Positions 9,125 to 17,226 of a DNA stretch of 64,000 bases are shown here, piece after piece. Source of the DNA: PALSA-612 sp963742925 (lineage in GTDB: Bacteria; Actinomycetota; Thermoleophilia; Gaiellales; Gaiellaceae); NCBI GenBank assembly GCA_963742925.1, contig CAVUNV010000009.1, forward strand, positions 186,001 through 250,000, in the 5' to 3' direction. The position numbers were made by a program, and so were the translations under genes. Positions within the stretch are counted from its first letter, which is position 1. Every line of letters starts with the position of its first letter. The notes under the pieces were generated by a model, which worked only from the letters and a program-made list of their open reading frames with translations, did no database searches and had not been told where the DNA came from.

Positions 9125-9856
9125 ATGATGCGCGCGCTGGGCCTGCGGAGAATCGGTACGGCACTTGTCCTCACGGTGTCGGCGCTCGCTCTCTCCTCGT
9201 GCGGGGGCGGCGGCTCCGGTCAGGCGCAGGGGACGAACCGCTCCGTACCGACGGTGACACGACCGGAGACGGCCCCGGCGTCCCCGACGGAGACGACTCC
9301 GGCCACGACCGAGTTGACCCCTCCAACGACGTCCACAGCCACGGAGACGACCCCGGCAACCACCGAAACGACGACCGCCCCGACCACGCCCGAGGTCGCC
9401 CCGCCCCAGACCGTGGTCACACCCGTGCCAACACCGCCCCGGACCGTGACGGTGACGACGCCCACCCCGCCGCCACCGCCCGTAACGGTGACGACGCCTA
9501 GACCGCCCCCGTCGACGGTCACGGTCCCGACGACGGTGACCGCGACTCCGCCTCCCCCGGCGACCGTGACCGTGGCCGCACCTGCGTCCACAACCGCGAC
9601 GACGATTCCCACGACGACGACGACAGCGCCCACCGAGACCGGCACGACGACGGAAACCGCCGGCGGCGTCAAGCCGGGCGTCGCCGTCGCGGCCGGCGCT
9701 GCGGCGGCATCGGGGAACGAAGAAACGGATTCCACGGACTGGGGCTGGGTCGCGTTCGCGGTGCTCGCGTTCGGAGTCCTCGTCGGCGGCATCGTCTGGT
9801 GGTGGAGAGGCAAGCACCACGACAAGGACAAGGACACGAGCACTCCCGCTCAGTAG
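9125..9856 (+). CDS. Thr/Pro-rich lipoprotein with C-terminal membrane segment
   Basis: 243 residues from the tandem ATG at 9125. Signal peptide with lipobox LSSC (Cys about 22), then about 150 residues of low-complexity Thr/Pro/Val sequence (repeated TVTVTTP, TTPATTE, PPPPVTVTT), a short Ala/Gly segment, and a single hydrophobic helix near 210-230 (WVAFAVLAFGVLVGGIVWWW) followed by a charged tail. The extended stalk resembles cell-wall-spanning linkers. Tandem repeats in the DNA make the linker length likely to vary between strains. A start SD (GATGGAGGATC) lies just upstream. Function is unknown; co-transcription with the preceding PG-binding lipoprotein is likely. Confidence 0.75.
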   Translation: MMRALGLRRIGTALVLTVSALALSSCGGGGSGQAQGTNRSVPTVTRPETAPASPTETTPATTELTPPTTSTATETTPATTETTTAPTTPEVAPPQTVVTPVPTPPRTVTVTTPTPPPPPVTVTTPRPPPSTVTVPTTVTATPPPPATVTVAAPASTTATTIPTTTTTAPTETGTTTETAGGVKPGVAVAAGAAAASGNEETDSTDWGWVAFAVLAFGVLVGGIVWWWRGKHHDKDKDTSTPAQ

Positions 9857-9974
9857 CGCTCCCGCGCCGCCCATCTCCACCCCGTATATCTCCGCGACGG
9901 GATCAGTGCTGCCACGGATGCCCGGCTGATCGGCTCCGGGAACGCTTGGCGCGTCTGCAAAAAGGAGCGGCTGC

Positions 9975-10832
9975 GTGAAGGAGATGCTGTTCGTCGGTCG
10001 CGGGGGCCAGGGCGTTGTGCTGGCATCGCAACTCCTGGCCGACACGCTTGCTCGCGCGGGCTACTGGGTTCAGAGCTTTCCCGAGTTCAAGGCGGAGCGA
10101 CGGGGAGCGCCGATCTCGGCCTTCCTGCGCTGGGACGAGACACCCATCCACCGCCGCTACAAGGTGCGGGAGTGCGATGTGCTCGTCGTCATCTCCGCCT
10201 CGCCGCCGTCGCCGGAGCTCATCGGTTGCGTCAGGCCCGGCGGGCTCATCCTCCTGAATCGCGAGACCCGCTTTCCGCACGCCGGCCCGTTCGACATCGC
10301 GCGCGTCCCCGGCGCTCTCATCGCGCGCCGTAACAACGTCCTCTCGTCGGAAGGCCGGCCGATGAGCAACGTGGCCGTGCTCGGCGCCTGCGTCAGGCTC
10401 CTCGTTCCGGACGGACTGGGGTTCCTGGAGCAGGCCATCTCGTCTCGCATGGGCGCGATCGCCGAGGCCAATGTCGCCGCCGCCAGAGAGGGCTACGAGC
10501 GGTGCACGCTCCAGCGCACGGTCGTCGGTGATGCGGCGATCGAGCCGACCCCCGTCCCCGCACGGGCCACGGGGAGGGTGAGCCACGCCCTCTTTCCGGT
10601 GAGCAGGACGGACTCGCTTCCCAACCACACCGGTTCGTGGTCGGAGGATCGGCCGGTCCTCACCGCCGAATGCACGGCCTGCGCTCTGTGTGCGCTCTTC
10701 TGTCCGGAAGGGGTGATCACGAGGGTCGACGGCTCGATGGCCATCGACTACCTCTACTGCAAGGGCTGCGGGATCTGCGAGGTCGTGTGCCCGGTCCGGA
10801 ACGCGATCGCGATGGAAGAGGTGAGCGCATGA
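9975..10832 (+). CDS. 2-oxoacid:ferredoxin oxidoreductase, fused gamma-delta subunit
   Basis: 285 residues. The gamma domain (about 1-185) starts MKEMLFVGRGGQGVVLASQL, the catalytic gamma signature. The delta part (about 225-285) is a ferredoxin with two [4Fe-4S] motifs: CTACALCALFC at 233-243 and CKGCGICEVVC at 262-272. Together they pass electrons from TPP-bound 2-oxoacid to ferredoxin. GTG start preceded by AAAAAGGAG at good spacing. The stop overlaps the alpha-subunit ATG (ATGA). Whether the substrate is pyruvate or another oxoacid cannot be decided from sequence alone. Confidence 0.92.
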   Translation: MKEMLFVGRGGQGVVLASQLLADTLARAGYWVQSFPEFKAERRGAPISAFLRWDETPIHRRYKVRECDVLVVISASPPSPELIGCVRPGGLILLNRETRFPHAGPFDIARVPGALIARRNNVLSSEGRPMSNVAVLGACVRLLVPDGLGFLEQAISSRMGAIAEANVAAAREGYERCTLQRTVVGDAAIEPTPVPARATGRVSHALFPVSRTDSLPNHTGSWSEDRPVLTAECTACALCALFCPEGVITRVDGSMAIDYLYCKGCGICEVVCPVRNAIAMEEVSA

Positions 10833-11998
10833 GCCAGCCGATGCCGCGCGGAAGGACGGTCATGACGGCGAACGAAGCCGCGGCCTACGCGGTGGTGCTC
10901 GCACGCGCCCAGGCGATCGGCTGCTACCCGATCACCCCGCAGACGCTCATCGTCGAGCGGCTCGCGGAGCTCGTCGCCGGCCGGCCCGACGTCGAATACG
11001 CGAATCTCGAGAGCGAGCACTCCATGCTCGGATACGTCATCGCGGCGTCACGAGCCGGTGTCCGGACGTTCACGGCGACGTCCTCGCAAGGGTTGCTGTA
11101 CGCCCACGAGCAGCTTCACCGAGCCTCGAGGGAGCGCGTGCCGCTGGTGATGGTCAACGTCAACCGGTCCGTGTTCGCGCCCTGGAGCCTCGAGCCCGAC
11201 CTCTCGGACAGCATGAGCCAGAGAGACACCGGCTGGATCCAGCTCTACTGCTCGTCGGCGCAGGAGGTCATGGACAGCGTCCTCTGCGCCTACCGGATCG
11301 CCGAGACCGTCCTGCTCCCGGTGATGGTCTGTGCCGAGGGCTTTCTGCTCTCGCACACGTCGGAGGTTCTCGACGTTCCCGACCAGGCAACGGTGGACGC
11401 GTTCATCCCGGAGTTCCACCCGCCGGACGAGTGGGTGCTCGACCCGTCCGTGCCGCGCGCCTTCTCGGGGCTGCCCGAGCCGAGGGTCTACGCCGCGTTC
11501 CAGCGCAACGTCGCGGACGCCATGGACGAGGCGAGGAACGTCATCGAGACGGTCGCCTCGGAATTCGGCTCGCACTTCGGGCGCGCGAAGATCGGCGCGC
11601 TGGAGATCGCCGGCAATCCCGCGGCGTCGACGGCGCTGGTCGCGATCGGAACGATCGGCGATACCGCCCGGGAGCTCGTCGACGACCATGACGACCTCCT
11701 GATCGTCCGCGTTCACACGTACAGGCCGTTCCCGGCGGCGGAGCTGTCGTCCGTCCTGTCGAGGGCTTCCAGCGTCTGTGTCGTCGACCGGGCATCGGCG
11801 TTCGGCTCGTTCGGGCCGTTGGGCGGCGACGTGAGATCTCTCGTTCTCGAGCACGCGAACGCCGTCACGAACTTCGTCTGCGGGATCGGCGGAACGGAAG
11901 TGACTCCGGACACGCTGCGCTGGGCGCTCCACCAGGCACGCTCGAGCAGTGCTGCCAGAGGCGGCCTCGGGCCCATGTACGTACCCGAGGGGGTGTAG
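10829..11998 (+). CDS. 2-oxoacid:ferredoxin oxidoreductase, alpha subunit
   Basis: 389 residues. Starts after an ATGA overlap with the gamma-delta gene. The N-terminal pyrimidine-binding domain shows GCYPITPQT and ESEHSMLGYV (the glutamate region that activates thiamine diphosphate), then FTATSSQGLLY and the VNRSVFAPWSLEPDLSD loop. The C-terminal domain II is reached near 270 (LVAIGTIGDTARELV). It forms the TPP site together with the beta subunit encoded 2 nt downstream. Length fits PorA-type subunits. Confidence 0.92.
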   Translation: MSQPMPRGRTVMTANEAAAYAVVLARAQAIGCYPITPQTLIVERLAELVAGRPDVEYANLESEHSMLGYVIAASRAGVRTFTATSSQGLLYAHEQLHRASRERVPLVMVNVNRSVFAPWSLEPDLSDSMSQRDTGWIQLYCSSAQEVMDSVLCAYRIAETVLLPVMVCAEGFLLSHTSEVLDVPDQATVDAFIPEFHPPDEWVLDPSVPRAFSGLPEPRVYAAFQRNVADAMDEARNVIETVASEFGSHFGRAKIGALEIAGNPAASTALVAIGTIGDTARELVDDHDDLLIVRVHTYRPFPAAELSSVLSRASSVCVVDRASAFGSFGPLGGDVRSLVLEHANAVTNFVCGIGGTEVTPDTLRWALHQARSSSAARGGLGPMYVPEGV

Positions 11999-12000
11999 AG

Positions 12001-12927
12001 ATGGCTGCCTGGCTCGAGGAGCTGGTCAACGAGGAACGGCTTCTCCTCCCCGGCCACGCCGCCTGCGCGGGCTGCGGTCCCGCGATCAATGTCCGTCATC
12101 TGCTCGGCGCTCTGGCCTCGGCCTCGCCTGAGTCCGAGACGGTTCTGGTGATCCCGGCCTCGTGCTGGACGATCATCGCCGGCATCTGGCCGGTCAATGC
12201 CTTCAAGGTCGCCGTCCATCTGACCCCGTTCGCCTCGTCGGCGGCGGAGGCGTCTGCGATCAAGGCGGCGCTGCGGTTGCGCGGCCTCGGAGACACGAAC
12301 GTGGTCGTCTGGGGCGGGGACGGCGGCACGTGCGACATCGGCTTCTCCGGCGTCTCCGCGGCCGCAGAGAGGAACGAGGACATCATCTACGTCCTCAACG
12401 ACAACGAGGCGTACATGAACACCGGCGTGCAGAAGTCCGGCGCCACTCCCGAGGGCGCCTGGACGACGACGACGCCGGCGAGCGCTCCGAGAGCAGGGCA
12501 GAAGAAGGACATCGCGCGGATCATGGCGGCTCACGGAATTCCCTATGTCGCCACGCTCGCTGCAGGATCGGTGCCGATGCTGCGGGACTTCAGGGCGAAG
12601 GTGACGCGGGCCGCCGAGGTGCGGGGATTCCGGTTCCTGCACATCCTCGGCGCGTGTCCGCCCGGCTGGAGATACCCGACGGCCCAGTCGACGGAGATCG
12701 CGCGGCTCGCCGTCGAGTCGCGGTACTTCCCTCTCTTCGCCTGCGACGGCGGCAAGTGGAAGATCACCTTCCGGCCCAAGCACGAGGTGCCGGTACGCGA
12801 CTTCCTCGAGACACAGGGACGCTTCAGCCACCTCACGGCCGCGGAGATCGACTCGATCCAGTCTCACGTGGAAGAGCGCTGGAACCTGCTGGCCGGCCTG
12901 GAGTCGCAGGGCACGACGGCGCACTAG
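12001..12927 (+). CDS. 2-oxoacid:ferredoxin oxidoreductase, beta subunit
   Basis: 308 residues. Carries the CAGCGP motif at 22-27 and the TPP/Mg-binding motif GDGGTCDIGFSG from 106 with NDNEAYMN at 133-140. A further Cys (SCWTI near 55) and HILGACPPGW near 215 match PorB, where four conserved cysteines ligate the proximal [4Fe-4S] cluster. The three genes make a complete gamma/delta-alpha-beta enzyme, used for oxidative decarboxylation with low-potential ferredoxin, or the reverse. An oxygen-sensitive enzyme like this points to micro-oxic or flexible metabolism. Confidence 0.92.
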   Translation: MAAWLEELVNEERLLLPGHAACAGCGPAINVRHLLGALASASPESETVLVIPASCWTIIAGIWPVNAFKVAVHLTPFASSAAEASAIKAALRLRGLGDTNVVVWGGDGGTCDIGFSGVSAAAERNEDIIYVLNDNEAYMNTGVQKSGATPEGAWTTTTPASAPRAGQKKDIARIMAAHGIPYVATLAAGSVPMLRDFRAKVTRAAEVRGFRFLHILGACPPGWRYPTAQSTEIARLAVESRYFPLFACDGGKWKITFRPKHEVPVRDFLETQGRFSHLTAAEIDSIQSHVEERWNLLAGLESQGTTAH

Positions 12928-12961
12928 GATCCTCTCTGACCGACGACGAATGGAGGAAGCG

Positions 12962-13318
12962 ATGAAGGAGCACGTCTCCTGGGTGATCGAGCTGGCGGTG
13001 AAGCCTGGCCAGCTCGATGCTTTCAAGGAACTGATGGAGGAGATGGTCGCAGGCACGAGCCCCGAGGCGGGGACGCTCAACTACGAGTGGTACATCTCGG
13101 GCGACAGCGGCACCGTCCACATCTTCGAGAAGTACAAGGACTCGGACGCGATGATCACCCACGTCAGCGGCTTCCTGGAGAAGTGGGCAGAGCGGTTCAT
13201 GGGCTGCGTGGATCCGACGCGCTTCACCGTGTACGGCGATCCGAGCGAGGCCGCGAGGGAGCTGCTGGCCGCATTCGGCGGGACGTACCTCGCGCCCTGG
13301 GGAGGGTTCGCCCGCTAG
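12962..13318 (+). CDS. Antibiotic biosynthesis monooxygenase (ABM)-fold protein
   Basis: 118 residues from ATG at 12962, chosen because GGAGG lies 5 nt upstream; an ATG at 12950 would place that SD inside the gene. The protein has the ABM dimeric alpha-beta barrel pattern: VIELAVKPGQLDAFKELMEEM, LNYEWYISGDSGTVHIFEKYKD and MITHVSGFLEKW. Members include cofactor-free monooxygenases and many proteins of unknown role. It follows the oxidoreductase operon by 34 nt and may be co-transcribed. Substrate unknown. Confidence 0.8.
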   Translation: MKEHVSWVIELAVKPGQLDAFKELMEEMVAGTSPEAGTLNYEWYISGDSGTVHIFEKYKDSDAMITHVSGFLEKWAERFMGCVDPTRFTVYGDPSEAARELLAAFGGTYLAPWGGFAR

Positions 13319-14130
13319 CGCTCCAGCTCGAGCTGGCCGGCAAAGGCGCCGCGGCCGGTCATCGCCGCCGCCCCGCACCGGGCCGCGAGGGCCACGGCGG
13401 CGTCGACGGTCATCCCCGTGGCGAGCCCGTATGTGAGCCCGGCCGCGAACGAGTCGCCGGCGCCGTAGGCGTCGACGACCGGCCCAGGAGGCGGCGCGGC
13501 GGCGAACGGCCCGCCCGGCTCCAGCACGCCTCCGCTCTGACCGAGTGTGGTGACACGGAGCTTCGGCGGCGGGTCGAGCTCTCCCGGCTCGTACGTCTCC
13601 CCCGGGTCGAGCCCGCTGCCGATCAACGCGTCGAGCTCGACCCCGCTCGCGCGCAGCGTGTCGAGCGCGCGCGGCGTCGCCGTGAGGACGCGCGCCGCCC
13701 GGGCCGCCCGTAGCGCTTCCACGTCGCCGCCCGTGAAGTAGACACCGTCCAGACCGGCGAGCTCGGCCCAGGGGAGCGGGTCGGCGCCGTGCGGCACGAT
13801 CCGCTCGCCGACGACGGTGATCGTCCGCTCGCCGTGCTCGTCGACGAACGTCACCGCCCGGCGCTGCGGCTCGTCCCGCCAGGCCACGTGGAGGCGCAGC
13901 CCCAGCTTCGAAAGCTCCTCGAAGGCACGACGCCCGGTCTCGTCGTCCCCGAGCGCGGTGAAGAAGTCCGCCGCGCCCGCCAGCTTCGCGAGCTGAACGG
14001 CCGCGACCGATCCGCCGCCGCCTGGCTCCGCCCACGAGTCGGTCGCGTGCGCGATCTCGCCGGCGGTGGGCAGGCGCGGCACCCGCAGGAACTCGATCCA
14101 CTCGACGTGGCCGACGACAGCGATCCTCAC
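13315..14130 (-). CDS. PfkB-family sugar kinase
   Basis: 271 residues from GTG at 14130 (RIAVVGHVEWIEF), preferred over an upstream ATG at 14187 that would run into the divergent sigma gene. PfkB/ribokinase features: GEIAHATDSWAEPGGGGSVAAVQLAKL (substrate Gly-Gly motif), FFTALGDDETGRRAFEEL, and the catalytic/anion-hole motif DAYGAGDSFAAGL near the C-terminus, where the second Asp is the base. It phosphorylates a sugar or nucleoside with ATP; the substrate is not evident. Its end overlaps the convergent ABM gene by 4 nt. Confidence 0.87.
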   Translation of the reverse strand: MRIAVVGHVEWIEFLRVPRLPTAGEIAHATDSWAEPGGGGSVAAVQLAKLAGAADFFTALGDDETGRRAFEELSKLGLRLHVAWRDEPQRRAVTFVDEHGERTITVVGERIVPHGADPLPWAELAGLDGVYFTGGDVEALRAARAARVLTATPRALDTLRASGVELDALIGSGLDPGETYEPGELDPPPKLRVTTLGQSGGVLEPGGPFAAAPPPGPVVDAYGAGDSFAAGLTYGLATGMTVDAAVALAARCGAAAMTGRGAFAGQLELER

Positions 14131-14173
14131 GCGGGCAGTCTCACATTCCGGCGACGCACGCCGTTTGGGAGAG

Positions 14174-14638
14174 ATGATGGGGGTCATGACAGTGCCACCG
14201 TTCGAGCGGTTCTACGACGAGCACCGCGGCATCGTCTTCGGCATGCTCGCCAAGCGGCTGGGGCGCGAGCGCGCCGAGGACGCCTTCCAGGACACGTTCT
14301 TCCGCGCGCTCCGCGCCTATCCGAAGCTTCGTGACGGGCGCAACCTGCGCGCCTGGGTGCTGACGATCGCCGAGAACGTGGCGATCGACGAGCATCGCCG
14401 GACACGGCCGCGGGGCGAGCTCCCCGAGCAGGAGAGCTGGGACAGCCTGCCGCCGGTGGCGGAGATCGAGCATCTCGTCAGCGAGCTGCCGCCGACCGAG
14501 CGAGCCGCGGTAGTCCTCCGTTACGGCTACGACCTCGACTACGACCGGATCGGCGCGGCGCTGGGCTCGAGCACCGACGCGGCCCGCCAGGCTGCCTCTT
14601 CCGGCGTGCGCCGGCTGCGACGAAAGGAGCTCTCATGA
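14174..14638 (+). CDS. ECF-like RNA polymerase sigma factor
   Basis: About 154 residues from the double ATG at 14174/14177; ATG at 14186 is an alternative. Sigma region 2: FERFYDEHRGIVFGMLAKRLG, AEDAFQDTFFRALRAYPKL and LRAWVLTIAENVAIDEHRR. Region 4: LPPTERAAVVLRYGYDLDYDRIGAALG followed by SSTDAARQAASSGVRRLRR, a helix-turn-helix. No anti-sigma gene is adjacent. The stop overlaps the ATG of the alkyltransferase gene (ATGA), so the two are translationally coupled. This suggests a regulator of DNA-alkylation repair; that link is inference from context. Confidence 0.9.
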   Translation: MMGVMTVPPFERFYDEHRGIVFGMLAKRLGRERAEDAFQDTFFRALRAYPKLRDGRNLRAWVLTIAENVAIDEHRRTRPRGELPEQESWDSLPPVAEIEHLVSELPPTERAAVVLRYGYDLDYDRIGAALGSSTDAARQAASSGVRRLRRKELS

Positions 14639-15201
14639 CCGTTTCCGAGCATCTCGACAACCGTTTCCGGGAGGCTGCCGCCGCGGCCGGGCTGATCGAC
14701 GCGGCGTTCGATCTCGCCGACACCCCGATCGGCACGCTGCTCGTGGCGACGACCGACCGCGGCCTCTGCCAGATCTCGTTCGACCCCGACCGCGGGCTCG
14801 AGGAGCTGTCGGAGGCGACGGGCCGCCGCGTGCTGCGCGTTCCGCGCCGGGTCGACGACGTGCGCCGTGAGCTGGACGAGTACTTCGAGGGACGGCGGAC
14901 GGAGTTCGACCTGCCGCTCGACGTCTCGCGCGTGCCCGAGTTCCAGCGCATCGTGCTGCACGAGCTCGCGCTCGTGCCCTACGGCGAGGTGACGACCTAC
15001 GGCGCGCTTGCTGCGCGGGTCGGCAAGCCGCGGGCGGCGCGGGCGGTCGGGGGTGCGATGCACCACAACCCGATCCCGATCGTGCTGCCCTGCCATCGCG
15101 TGATCGGGGCGAGCGGCAGCCTGACCGGCTACGGCGGCGGGCTCGACCGCAAGCGGGCCCTGCTCAGGCTCGAGGGCGCGCAGCTGAAGTTGCCGCTGTA
15201 A
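14635..15201 (+). CDS. ogt: Methylated-DNA--protein-cysteine S-methyltransferase
   Basis: 188 residues. The C-terminal DNA-binding domain carries FQRIVLHELALVPYGEVTTYGALA and the active-site motif IVLPCHRVIG with acceptor Cys153. It repairs O6-alkylguanine by transferring the alkyl group to this cysteine. A short preceding domain with TPIGTLLVATTDRGLCQISFD is typical of Ogt/MGMT proteins without the Ada regulatory half. The N-terminal 25 residues (VSEHLDNRFREAAAAAG) are additional, possibly a remnant of an anti-sigma-like linker. Starts at ATGA with the sigma factor stop, so expression is coupled. Confidence 0.93.
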   Translation: MTVSEHLDNRFREAAAAAGLIDAAFDLADTPIGTLLVATTDRGLCQISFDPDRGLEELSEATGRRVLRVPRRVDDVRRELDEYFEGRRTEFDLPLDVSRVPEFQRIVLHELALVPYGEVTTYGALAARVGKPRAARAVGGAMHHNPIPIVLPCHRVIGASGSLTGYGGGLDRKRALLRLEGAQLKLPL

Positions 15202-15206
15202 CAAGG

Positions 15207-15275
15207 AATCAGGGACAGTAAGCAGGGCATGAGGGACAGACTCTGTCCCTCATCCGGTACCAGCTGTCCCTGATT
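15207..15275. repeat. REPIN-like nested inverted repeat with four GGGACAG/CTGTCCC copies
   Basis: Outer arms AATCAGGGACAG (15207-15218) and CTGTCCCTGATT (15264-15275) enclose an inner palindrome ATGAGGGACAG-ACT-CTGTCCCTCAT (15229-15253). The element fills the gap between the convergent ogt gene and the minus-strand gene, whose stop codon forms its last bases. Such nested palindromes resemble REP/REPIN elements mobilised by IS200-type (RAYT) transposases and may also act as a bidirectional terminator. Copies elsewhere in the genome cannot be checked here. Confidence 0.7.
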
Positions 15276-15772
15276 CAGCTCTTGCTGTCGAGGAAGGCGC
15301 AGGGACGCCGGTCGCCGGGGAGCGGCGAGGGGCCGATCTTCGAGACCACGAGCCGCCCGCCGCTGACGCCGACCTCCGTGCCGACCGGAGGCGGCTCGCC
15401 GGCGCGGGCCAGGAGCGCGTAGCCCGACGGGGTCCAGACGAACAGGACGTGACCAGGCCCGGCCTCGGCCGGCTCGGGCTCCGGTGCCTCCGCTGCGACG
15501 GGCTGGTCGAGCTCCGCCTCGGCGTCCGCGACGCTGGCGCGCAGGAGATCGACGCCGCGAGCGTCGTCCTCGCCTGCGCCCGCTGAGCGCTGTTCGTCGA
15601 GCAGCTCGTCGATCTGCTCCTGCGTCAGCCAGCCGTGCTGGACGAGCACCTCGCCGAGCGTCTTCCCGCTCGACATCTGCTCGGCGAGCGCGAACTCGAG
15701 CTCCCCCTCGTCCAGCAGCCCACGCTGCAGCACGAGCTGCCCGAGCGGCACGGTCGGCCTGGAGTCGTCCAC
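15275..15772 (-). CDS. GspE/MshE N-terminal-like domain protein
   Basis: 165 residues from GTG at 15772, chosen to avoid overlap with the divergent gene at 15831. The first half matches the type II secretion GspE/MshE N-terminal fold: VPLGQLVLQRGLLDEGELEFAL and GKTLGEVLVQHGWLTQEQIDELL. An acidic Pro-rich linker leads to a small C-terminal beta domain (GHVLFVWTPSGYALLARAGE; VGTEVGVSGGRLVVSKIG). No ATPase domain is present. MshEN-type domains can bind c-di-GMP, but the needed residues cannot be confirmed here. Role unknown. Confidence 0.65.
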   Translation of the reverse strand: MDDSRPTVPLGQLVLQRGLLDEGELEFALAEQMSSGKTLGEVLVQHGWLTQEQIDELLDEQRSAGAGEDDARGVDLLRASVADAEAELDQPVAAEAPEPEPAEAGPGHVLFVWTPSGYALLARAGEPPPVGTEVGVSGGRLVVSKIGPSPLPGDRRPCAFLDSKS

Positions 15773-15817
15773 CCCCTCAGTATCGCGGCTACGAGCCGGA
15801 GCTTGAATCTCGGCTTG

Positions 15818-15823
15818 TACGAT
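15818..15823 (+). promoter_or_regulatory. -10 hexamer TACGAT, leaderless arrangement
   Basis: TACGAT ends 7 nt before the ATG at 15831, the spacing seen at other leaderless starts in this window. Confidence 0.5.
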
Positions 15824-15830
15824 CCCGGCC

Positions 15831-16465
15831 ATGGCGACGCTGTCCGGCATCACCAGCGAGGCCGAGCTGCGCGAGCTGATCGGCAGCCCTCAGGAGCTGG
15901 TCGTCTCGAAGATCGCACCGCGACTGAACGACCTGACCCGGCAGTTCATCGAGCGTTCCCCGTTCATGTGCCTGGCAACGTCGGCGCCTGACGGGAGCTG
16001 CGACGTGAGCCCGCGCGGCGACCCTGCAGGTTTCGTGCGGATCCTCGACGAGCGGACGCTGCTGATCCCCGACCGTCCGGGCAACCGGATCGCCGACTCG
16101 CTCCGGAACATCCTCGGCCAACCCGCACGTCGGGCTGCTGTTCCTGATTCCCGGCGTCGGCGACACGTTCCGGGTCAACGGCCGCGCGACGCTCGACGAC
16201 CGACGAGGAGCTCCTGGCGGAGTGCGCCGTCGAGGGCAAGCCGCCGAAGCTCGGCATCCTGGTCGAGATCGACGAGGCGTACACGCAGTGCTCGAAGGCG
16301 CTGATCCGCTCCGACCTCTGGAACCCCGAGCAGCAGATCGAGCGCTCGGAGCTACCGAGCTCGGGCGAGATCATGCGCGCAGTGCGCGAGGAGGACGCCT
16401 TCGACGCGGAGGAGTACGACCGCGCCCGGGCCGAGCGCTACGCCCGCCGCGAAGGCCTGTACTGA
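15831..16465 (+). CDS. Pyridoxamine 5'-phosphate oxidase-fold flavoprotein (two one-base frame breaks)
   Basis: The N-terminal half contains ELVVSKIAPRLNDLTRQFIERSPF, CLATSAPDGSCDVSPRGDPAGF and LLIPDRPGNRIADSLRNIL, typical of the FMN-binding split-barrel PPOX family (MSMEG_1061-like). Removing one G at 16116-16117 and one C at 16200-16201 restores NPHVGLLFLIPGVGDTFRVNG and then DEELLAECAVEGKPPKLGIL, with the stop at 16463-16465. Repaired length is 210 residues. These proteins usually bind FMN or F420 and reduce small substrates; the substrate is unknown. Both breaks look like single inserted bases in an otherwise intact gene. Confidence 0.8.
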
Positions 16466-16474
16466 TCGCGTTCG

Positions 16475-17158
16475 TCAGGCCGGCAGCATCAGCCGGTAGC
16501 CCACGCCCCAGGCGTTGAGCACATAGGGCGTGTCGGAGAACTCGGCCAGCTTGCGGCGCAGGCGGCTCGCGTGCGAGTCCAGCGTGCGCGTGCGGCCGAT
16601 CGAGCGGTAGCCCCACACGTCCTTCAGCAGCTCGTCCTTCGAGAATACGCGGCTCGGCTCGGATGCCAGCTTGGCCAGCAGGTCGAACTGCTTCGCCGAC
16701 AGCGGGAGAATCGTCCCGCCGACGGTGGCGCAGCGCGTCGAGCGGTCGACGACCAGCTCGCCGGCCTCGATCACCATCCCGACCGGCGGTGCCACCCGGC
16801 GGAGCACGGCGCGGATGCGCGCCAGCAGCTCGTCGTACATGAACGGCCGGGCCAGGAAGTCGTCTGCCCCGCGGTCGAAGGCGCGCACACGATCGACCGC
16901 GTCCGCCTCCTCCGGGCCGAGGACGATCACCGGCACGTCGCGGTCCCACGAGCGGCCGGGCTCGCCCTCCCGGAGCCGCCGGCAGACATCGAGCTCGGCG
17001 CCGAGGAGCACAAGATCCGGCCGAGCCTGCTCGGCCAGGGACAACGCCGCCTCGCCGTCCTCCGTCCGCAGGACGTCGAAGCCGTCGTCGGCCAGGTGCC
17101 GCTCGAGGAAGACGGCGGTCTCCGGCTCGGGCTCGGCGATCAGCAGGGCACAGGACAT
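16475..17158 (-). CDS. OmpR-family response regulator (orphan)
   Basis: 227 residues from ATG at 17158. The receiver domain begins SCALLIAEPEPETAVFLERHL; the usual phospho-acceptor strand reads LVLLGAELDV, where the expected LDLMLP-type Asp is replaced by Gly-Ala-Glu. LGPEEADAVDRVRAFDRGADDFLARPF retains the downstream Lys region in altered form (Arg-Pro). The C-terminal winged helix is intact (LPLSAKQFDLLAKLAS, RVFSKDELLKDVWGYRS, GRTRTLDSHASRLRRKL). No histidine kinase is adjacent. The receiver may be phosphorylation-independent. DNA targets unknown. Confidence 0.88.
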   Translation of the reverse strand: MSCALLIAEPEPETAVFLERHLADDGFDVLRTEDGEAALSLAEQARPDLVLLGAELDVCRRLREGEPGRSWDRDVPVIVLGPEEADAVDRVRAFDRGADDFLARPFMYDELLARIRAVLRRVAPPVGMVIEAGELVVDRSTRCATVGGTILPLSAKQFDLLAKLASEPSRVFSKDELLKDVWGYRSIGRTRTLDSHASRLRRKLAEFSDTPYVLNAWGVGYRLMLPA

Positions 17159-17226
17159 CAGGCGACGGTAGCGCCGCTCCGCGAGTGCGTCCAGATGTCC
17201 TTTCGCGCAGCTTTGTGACGATTCGT

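Noticed and set aside
9240..9660. Thr/Pro/Val repeat tract taken as a possible CRISPR or satellite array
   Set aside because: The periodicity is that of ACG/CCG codons in a lipoprotein linker; no direct repeats with unique spacers.
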